Below are positions 1 to 4,268 of a DNA stretch of 7,854 nucleotides, piece after piece. Numbering within the stretch: the first letter of the stretch is position 1; each line of letters opens with the position of its first letter. Under the pieces are notes generated by a model that was given only the letters and a program-made list of their open reading frames with translations, did not search any database and had not been told where the DNA came from. Source of the DNA: Bordetella parapertussis (lineage in GTDB: Bacteria > Pseudomonadota > Gammaproteobacteria > Burkholderiales > Burkholderiaceae_C); assembly GCA_945875935.1 (NCBI GenBank), contig CAMCNE010000181.1:1-7854 (forward strand), written 5' to 3'. The position numbers and the translations under genes were made by a program.

Positions 1-1
1 C

Positions 2-1570
2 GCCGACGCATGGGCTTCGCTGGGCGTGCTGCAACGCCACCTCGGCCAACTCGAAGCGGCAGCGGCCAGCCTGTCGCGTGCCTTGCAACTCGAGCCGAGC
101 CGACTCGACGTGATCGAGCAATTCGGCATGTCGCTGCAGGATCAGCGCCGCCACGAGGATGCGTCGCTGGCCTTCGAACGGCTGCTGCAGCTCGACCCCG
201 AGCGGCCGCTGACGGCCGGCCGGCTGATGCACGTCAAGATGCTGGGCGCCGACTGGGCCGCACTGGGTGCGCTGTACCAGCGCATCTCCACCGACATCTC
301 GGCCGGCCGCTTGGCGGCAGAGCCGTTTGGATTGCAGGGCTACTGTCCGGCGCCCGACATGCTGGCGATGGCCGCGCGCCTCTATGCTGCCACCTGCGTT
401 CCACAGCGCTCGCACGAATGGCCCACGGCCATCGTGGGCAGCGGCCCCAAGATACGCGTGGGCTACGTGGCGGGCGAATTCCGTAACCAGGCCACCTCGA
501 TTTTGCTGACCGAGGTGCTCGAATGCCATGATCGTTCGAAGTTCGAGGTGTTCGCCTTCGACAACGGCAAGGCTGATCAAAGCGCCCTGCGCCGCCGCAT
601 CGAGGCCGCCACCCAGGTGGTGCCGATCCGCTTGCTCGACCACCGCTCGGCGGTCGCCGCGGTCAGGGATCGTGGCATCGACATCCTGGTCAACCTCAAT
701 GGCTACTTCGGGCGGGCGCGCCACCACCTGTTTGCCGCGCGGCCGGCTGCGGTGCAAGTCAACTACCTGGGTTTTCCGGGCACCACCGGCATGCCCTTCC
801 TCGACTACCTGATCGCCGACGAGGTGGTGATCCCGAGCGACGCGCACGAGCACTACACCGAGAAGGTGGTGTACCTGCCCGACTCGTACCAGCCCAACGA
901 CTCGCAACGGCAAGTGGCCGCCAGGCCAGCCACGCGCGCCGAAGCGGGTCTGCCGCAAGATGCATTCGTGTTTTGCTGCATGAACAACGTCTACAAGATC
1001 GTGCCCCTGGTGTTCGATGTGTGGATGCGGCTGCTGCAGCGCGTGCCCGGCAGCGTGCTCATGCTGTACAGCAACACGCCAGAAACTCAGGACAACCTGC
1101 GCCACGAGGCTGCGGCACGCGGGGTCGATCCGTCGCGCCTCATCTTTGGCCAGTCGCTGCCCAATGACCAGCACCTGGCGCGGCTGCGACTGTGCGATTT
1201 GTTTCTGGACACCCTGCCTTACAACGCCCACACCACCGGCAGCGATGCGCTGTGGGCCGGCCTGCCGGTGCTCACCTGCATTGGGCAAACATTTCCAAGC
1301 CGGGTGGGCGCCAGCCTGCTCCAGGCCGTCGGGCTGCCCGAGCTCATCACGCCATCACTGGCCGACTACGAGTCGCTGGCCATTCGGCTGGCCACCGAAC
1401 CGGGACTGCTGGTCGGGTTGCGTCAAAAGCTGAGCACCCAGTTGCGCAACGCGCCGCTGTACGACACCCCCCGCTACACCCGGCATCTCGAAGCTGCCTA
1501 CAGTCGCATGGTCGAGCGCGCCCGCCAAGGTTTGCCCCCGGCGGCGTTTGCCGTTTCCCCCCAGGCATAA
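2..1570 (+). CDS. TPR-containing GT41 (O-GlcNAc transferase / SPINDLY-like) glycosyltransferase, 5' end outside window
   Basis: The reading frame is open from base 2, so the start lies upstream; the GTG at 26 is internal. The visible 522 residues begin inside TPR repeats (about residues 1-70, with typical W..LG....G....A and A...L..DP spacing). After a linker comes a GT41 catalytic region, about 149-505. It resembles human OGT closely: RVGYVAGEF (151-160), ILVNLNGY (228-235), the FAARPAAVQ stretch, YLGFPGT, a lysine in NVYKI (Lys332, matching the UDP-binding OGT Lys842), and HTTGSDALWAG (410-420). GT41 enzymes transfer GlcNAc or another sugar from UDP-sugar to Ser/Thr (or Asn in HMW1C types) of cytoplasmic proteins; TPRs bind the acceptor. 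Oddity: where human OGT has His498 (NHPTSH), this protein reads NQATSI, so Gln163 replaces the histidine. Family assignment is firm; sugar donor and substrate are unknown. It converges on the minus-strand block and may belong to a separate operon upstream. Confidence 0.9.
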   Translation, partial: ADAWASLGVLQRHLGQLEAAAASLSRALQLEPSRLDVIEQFGMSLQDQRRHEDASLAFERLLQLDPERPLTAGRLMHVKMLGADWAALGALYQRISTDISAGRLAAEPFGLQGYCPAPDMLAMAARLYAATCVPQRSHEWPTAIVGSGPKIRVGYVAGEFRNQATSILLTEVLECHDRSKFEVFAFDNGKADQSALRRRIEAATQVVPIRLLDHRSAVAAVRDRGIDILVNLNGYFGRARHHLFAARPAAVQVNYLGFPGTTGMPFLDYLIADEVVIPSDAHEHYTEKVVYLPDSYQPNDSQRQVAARPATRAEAGLPQDAFVFCCMNNVYKIVPLVFDVWMRLLQRVPGSVLMLYSNTPETQDNLRHEAAARGVDPSRLIFGQSLPNDQHLARLRLCDLFLDTLPYNAHTTGSDALWAGLPVLTCIGQTFPSRVGASLLQAVGLPELITPSLADYESLAIRLATEPGLLVGLRQKLSTQLRNAPLYDTPRYTRHLEAAYSRMVERARQGLPPAAFAVSPQA

Positions 1571-1598
1571 AAAAACCAGCGTCCTTGTGAGACGCTGG
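1569..1598 (-). terminator. Strong intrinsic terminator for the minus-strand operon, possibly bidirectional
   Basis: A perfect 8-bp stem, CCAGCGTC (1576-1583) with GACGCTGG (1591-1598), encloses a 7-nt loop. Read on the minus strand, the stem is followed at once by seven T residues (complement of the A run 1569-1575), the classic Rho-independent arrangement. It lies 59 bases past the stop codon of the PstS-like gene. Read on the plus strand, the stem is followed only by CTTTGCAT, so termination of the plus-strand glycosyltransferase gene would be weaker, although a bidirectional role between convergent genes is plausible. The A run overlaps the TAA stop codon (1568-1570) of the plus-strand gene. 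Confidence 0.85.
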
Positions 1599-1622
1599 CT
1601 TTGCATATCGCCGAGACTTGAA

Positions 1623-1642
1623 CCACCGCCTCACGGCGGTGG
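1623..1642 (-). other. Perfect GC-rich hairpin in the 3' untranslated region of the PstS-like gene
   Basis: CCACCGCC (1623-1630) and GGCGGTGG (1635-1642) form a perfect 8-bp stem with a 4-nt loop (TCAC on the plus strand, GTGA on the minus strand). GTGA fits the GNRA tetraloop pattern, so the minus-strand RNA hairpin should be very stable. No T tract follows in either direction, so it is not an intrinsic terminator by itself. It sits between the stop codon at 1657 and the terminator at 1598-1569, where it could protect the mRNA 3' end from exonucleases. That role is inferred from position and structure only. Confidence 0.6.
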
Positions 1643-1656
1643 TAAGCCACGCTAAA

Positions 1657-3114
1657 TCAGAACGCTGCGGCCTTGCCAGGCTGGCAGTTGTTCAGGGTCG
1701 TGCCGCCGACCAGACGCGACCATGGGTTGCGGCTGGAAGCGCCGGTGTAGTCAGCCGTAGGAGTTGGCGACACCAGGTTGTCCAGAGCCATCACGCCTGC
1801 AGCACCGAACGGCTGAGCAGCACCGTTGATCACGTTGATGATGGCGCCATCGGCAAACGCGGCCTTGAACTTCGTCACGAAGTTGCTGTAGTTATCAGCC
1901 GACGCGGTTGGCGAGGTGGCACCCGTGCGCAGGTTGATAGCGGCGTCAGAGTACGCGGTGTACTTGCCTGAAGCCACGTTGGCTTGGGTTGGTGCCACGC
2001 CGTTGATCTTGACGAACAGGAACTTCGAGCTGCCGGTGACCTTGGTCTCGGTGGTCTGAACACCCACGGCGCCACGACCTGCGTCGTTGTGCTTGTTCAG
2101 GCAAGCCTGAACCTGGCCCGAACCGCTGCCGTTGACCACGAGGTTGCTGCCTTCACAGGTGTTGTTCACAGCGTTGTTGTCGAGGGCATCGACGCCGCTG
2201 ACAAAGGACTCGACGTCAGACTGGCAGTTGCGTGCACCCAAGGTGCCGTTGACGGTGCGTGCGATCAGCGCTTCGAAGGTCTTCTGGGTGCCGGAGCTGT
2301 TCGGACGGCGAGCCACGTAGACGGTGTCGTCAGCCAGCGTGATGCCCGTTCCCAATCCAGACCAGGTCTGGCCTTCCTGCGTGAACATCGAGGTGATCTG
2401 GGACTGGCTGAGCGATGGCATGTTGGCTTCGGTCAAGCTGCCCTCGGTCAGGCCTTGAGCTACTTGCAGCGCGTTGTAGACGTTCTTGGTGACTGGAACA
2501 CCGAAGACCACCGAGGCCAAACCAGCCGAGGACAGCTTGCTGTAGCTCGATGGTGCGCCGAAGAAGGCTGGCTCCACGTCCGAGATGCCGATGTAGGACA
2601 GGGTGTTGGTCGTCAGGCTCGAAGAAGCAGCGGTGCAGCTGAAGACCTGATAGGTCGACAGGTTGGTGGCGGTGCCGTCGGCGTCAGCCGTGGCGGAGCC
2701 GGCCGTGCAGCTCGTGTTCAGCTTGGTCAGGTCAAGGAAAGGCAGGTTCGAAGCGTTGTTGACCGGGGTCACGCCGTTGGCAGAGCCACCGACCGAGTAC
2801 TTGTACAGGGCCAGCTTGGAGGGGGTCACACCGCCACGAGCGGTTACGCCGCCGAGCGTCGAGGTGTTGATGGTGCAGAAATACACGAAGTTGTTGCTGA
2901 TCGTGTAGGCGGTCATCGAGCCAGCCGTGCAAAAGCGCAGCGTGGCGGCCAGAACGCCGGGGTCCTGGGCGGTGGCGCCGGACATGCGGATGTTCAGGGT
3001 GTTGCCCGAGAACTCGCTGGCGTTGGTGTAGTCGCTGGCCAGCAGCGCGTGAGCAGGAGCGGACAACACGCCGATAACGGCGGCAACGCCCAGAGAGATT
3101 TTGTTCAGTTTCAT
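1657..3114 (-). CDS. Exported PstS-like (periplasmic-binding-protein fold) protein with eight cysteines
   Basis: The 485-residue product starts with a clear Sec signal peptide: MKLNK, a hydrophobic core, and an AHA cleavage site after residue 23. Three stretches suggest a PstS/phosphate-binding type II periplasmic protein fold: IRMSGATAQ (42-50) near the mature N-terminus, YIGISDVEP (174-182), and an R-P-N-S-S-G-T loop (270-276). The last aligns with the phosphate loop of E. coli PstS (R-A-D-G-S-G-T), with Asn272 in place of the phosphate-selective Asp. The mature protein has eight cysteines (62, 80, 136, 160, 297, 320, 338, 477), an even number that fits disulfide bonding outside the cytoplasm. 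It is longer than typical PstS (about 320-350 residues) and rich in Ser, Thr, Asn and Ala. No lipobox, C-terminal anchor or PstCAB transporter genes are visible. The start is supported by AAGGA six bases upstream. It is the last gene of the minus-strand block. Ligand and role are unknown; a surface or matrix protein reusing the fold is as likely as a transport receptor. Confidence 0.75.
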   Translation of the reverse strand: MKLNKISLGVAAVIGVLSAPAHALLASDYTNASEFSGNTLNIRMSGATAQDPGVLAATLRFCTAGSMTAYTISNNFVYFCTINTSTLGGVTARGGVTPSKLALYKYSVGGSANGVTPVNNASNLPFLDLTKLNTSCTAGSATADADGTATNLSTYQVFSCTAASSSLTTNTLSYIGISDVEPAFFGAPSSYSKLSSAGLASVVFGVPVTKNVYNALQVAQGLTEGSLTEANMPSLSQSQITSMFTQEGQTWSGLGTGITLADDTVYVARRPNSSGTQKTFEALIARTVNGTLGARNCQSDVESFVSGVDALDNNAVNNTCEGSNLVVNGSGSGQVQACLNKHNDAGRGAVGVQTTETKVTGSSKFLFVKINGVAPTQANVASGKYTAYSDAAINLRTGATSPTASADNYSNFVTKFKAAFADGAIINVINGAAQPFGAAGVMALDNLVSPTPTADYTGASSRNPWSRLVGGTTLNNCQPGKAAAF

Positions 3115-3120
3115 GATGGA

Positions 3121-3125
3121 TCCTT
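3121..3125 (-). promoter_or_regulatory. Ribosome binding site of the PstS-like gene
   Basis: The minus strand reads AAGGA, a six-base spacer (TCCATC), then ATG at 3114. This fixes the start that also gives a complete signal peptide. Confidence 0.8.
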
Positions 3126-3143
3126 GGTTGAGGTTGAGGTTGA
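3126..3143 (-). repeat. Three tandem copies of a 6-bp unit in the leader of the PstS-like gene
   Basis: The plus strand carries GGTTGA three times in a row (3126-3131, 3132-3137, 3138-3143). On the mRNA this is a run of TCAACC units ending directly upstream of the Shine-Dalgarno sequence. A related two-unit version (GGTT-A-GGTT) lies at the same place in the leader of the neighbouring gene (4069-4077). The function is unknown; it could be an unstructured leader segment, a regulatory RNA or protein binding site, or a simple repeat. Confidence 0.7.
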
Positions 3144-3232
3144 CAAGAAAGGTCTAGCGAAAAGGCACCCGCCTGAATCAATGGCTGGACGGGTGAGGAG
3201 AAAAAACACGGTTGATCCAGGCGGTGTGGCTG

Positions 3233-4054
3233 TCAGCCTTGCGCAGCAGCCTTGCGGCGGCGAATCGCGCCACCCATGGCCAGCAGGCCGGAACCCAGCA
3301 GCCAGGCAGCGGCCGGCACGGGCACGGCAGAAGCGGCCGGAACGTTGTAGGTGAAGTCACCGTTGGCAGCCAGCGACACGGTGGCGTAGCCGGTAGCGTT
3401 GCCGTACTGCGTGCCGGTAGATGCCGCCGTCGTGCTGCCCGTGTTGGTCGAGCGAGCGAAATAGAACAAGCCGACAGCGTCGCCAATCGAAGCCAAGCCA
3501 GCGCCGCCAAGGCCGAAGTTGGTGCCGAACGCGGAAGGAGCGTCAGTTCCAGTGACCGACAAGGTGCCAGAGCCGAACAACGTGGCGAGGCCACCGGCCG
3601 CACCCGAAGCGATGTACTGGTCGACCTGACCATTGGTGGCGGTCTGGCCAATGTCAGCCGACGAACTGATGAAACGCTTGCGGTTGGAGCTGGTGGTACC
3701 AACGCTGTCCACAGCGCTCACGAACCAGCGAACGTCGGCCTGCGTCTGGCCGGACAACCAGGTGCTGAAAGACGAGTCGCCAAAGCTGGCGGTCACGGTC
3801 TTGTCGATCGTCAGGCCGGCTGCTGGCGTCTTGTCGCCGGTGACAGAGCCGTCACCCGACAGCGTGGTCACGCTGCTGGGCAGGAAGCTGTTGAGCAAGT
3901 AGCCGGTGTCGCGGATGTACCAGGCGTTGGTCGACTGGCTGTAAGCCACGATGGCCAAGCTGCCGTTGTTGCCGGTGGTGAGCGCTGCATTGGCCGCACC
4001 AGCAGCAGAAACCATCGCCACGGCGACAGCAATCATCTTGAGGTTGAATTTCAT
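3233..4054 (-). CDS. Exported surface protein with VPxPA/PEP-CTERM-type sorting signal
   Basis: The 273-residue product has a Sec signal peptide (MKFNLK, a hydrophobic stretch, ANA cleavage after residue 23). Its body is rich in Ser, Thr, Gly and Ala and has no cysteine. The C-terminus has the three-part layout of an exosortase sorting signal: VPVPAAAW (244-251), a hydrophobic segment to about 264, and the basic cluster RRRK (265-268). PEP-CTERM and VPxPA-CTERM proteins are processed by a membrane exosortase and commonly go with exopolysaccharide or biofilm matrix. No exosortase gene lies in the window, so one must be elsewhere if the signal is used. No enzymatic domain is recognised in the body; beta-rich structure is likely from composition. 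AGGA nine bases upstream supports the start. It lies between a GT41 gene and the PstS-like gene, all read in one direction, and its Ser/Thr content makes it a conceivable glycosylation target (inference). Confidence 0.8.
   Translation of the reverse strand: MKFNLKMIAVAVAMVSAAGAANAALTTGNNGSLAIVAYSQSTNAWYIRDTGYLLNSFLPSSVTTLSGDGSVTGDKTPAAGLTIDKTVTASFGDSSFSTWLSGQTQADVRWFVSAVDSVGTTSSNRKRFISSSADIGQTATNGQVDQYIASGAAGGLATLFGSGTLSVTGTDAPSAFGTNFGLGGAGLASIGDAVGLFYFARSTNTGSTTAASTGTQYGNATGYATVSLAANGDFTYNVPAASAVPVPAAAWLLGSGLLAMGGAIRRRKAAAQG
3251..3325 (-). other. C-terminal exosortase-type sorting signal (VPVPA variant)
   Basis: Codons 244-268 encode VPVPAAAW, a Leu/Gly-rich membrane segment and RRRK, five residues before the C-terminus. 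This matches the motif, transmembrane helix and basic tail order of PEP-CTERM-related signals. The usual PEP core is replaced by PVP(A), as in the VPLPA-CTERM variant. Confidence 0.75.
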
Positions 4055-4268
4055 GTGAGGTTTTCCTGGGTTAGGTTGGGTAAATCGCTACTTGTCGGTC
4101 CTGTTTGCTGCTCTTGGTTCCGAGGGGCCGCGTGGCTTCTCGATTGGCGTGCTTCAGGACTCATTGGCACCGACCGTGAGACCTTCAAAAGGCCCCCAGC
4201 CGACTGCGTCACTGTAGAAATTTCGTGTGTCGCCCTGACGGGCGTCGAGCGCGATTTGTCTGGCTACT
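4055..4268 (-). other. 214-bp intergenic region, probable promoter region of the two exported-protein genes
   Basis: This is the largest non-coding gap within the minus-strand block and the likely place for a promoter serving the VPVPA-signal gene and perhaps the PstS-like gene. The best sigma-70-like pair seen on the minus strand is TTGAAG, 17 bases, AATGAG, which is too weak to call. A 5-bp hairpin (CGCCC 4231-4235, GGGCG 4240-4244) lies just past the GT41 stop codon but lacks a following T tract. No sigma-54 GG/GC pair pointing at the gene was found, and no small ORF with a ribosome binding site stands out. Confidence 0.45.
4064..4067 (-). promoter_or_regulatory. Ribosome binding site of the VPVPA-signal gene
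   Basis: The minus strand reads AGGA followed by a nine-base spacer and ATG at 4054. The site and the sequence just upstream of it resemble those of the PstS-like gene closely. Confidence 0.65.

Larger units (their letters stand above)
3115..3232 (-). other. 118-bp spacer between the VPVPA-signal gene and the PstS-like gene
   Basis: Beyond the ribosome binding site and the hexamer repeat, the minus strand has a T6 run (complement of 3211-3216) preceded by only a poor 4-bp potential stem (ACAC/GTGT around a long loop). At best this is a weak attenuator. A TTGATT hexamer followed 17 bases later by GCTAGA is a poor sigma-70 match, so no promoter is called with confidence. Cotranscription of the two genes is plausible but not proven by this spacer. 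Confidence 0.4.

Noticed and set aside
1599..1650. tRNA-like 3' end on the minus strand (a TTCAAGT T-loop-like motif beside a GC stem)
   Set aside because: The bases flanking the TTCAAGT motif cannot form the 5-bp T stem, and no acceptor, D or anticodon arms with proper spacing follow. It is a chance resemblance.
3205..3240. Possible intrinsic terminator after the VPVPA-signal gene (T6 on the minus strand)
   Set aside because: Only a 4-bp ACAC/GTGT stem with a long loop precedes the T run, too weak to call a terminator.
1984..3354. A 456-codon plus-strand open frame opposite the PstS-like gene
   Set aside because: It is antisense to a gene with a signal peptide, ribosome binding site and terminator, and runs through the next intergenic spacer. 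The translation is repetitive Gly/Val/Arg/Ala without domain features.
4174..4190. A sigma-54-like TTGGCAC element on the plus strand
   Set aside because: The -24 half looks good, but the base pair that should be GC at -12 is GA, and it points to the plus strand where no gene follows.
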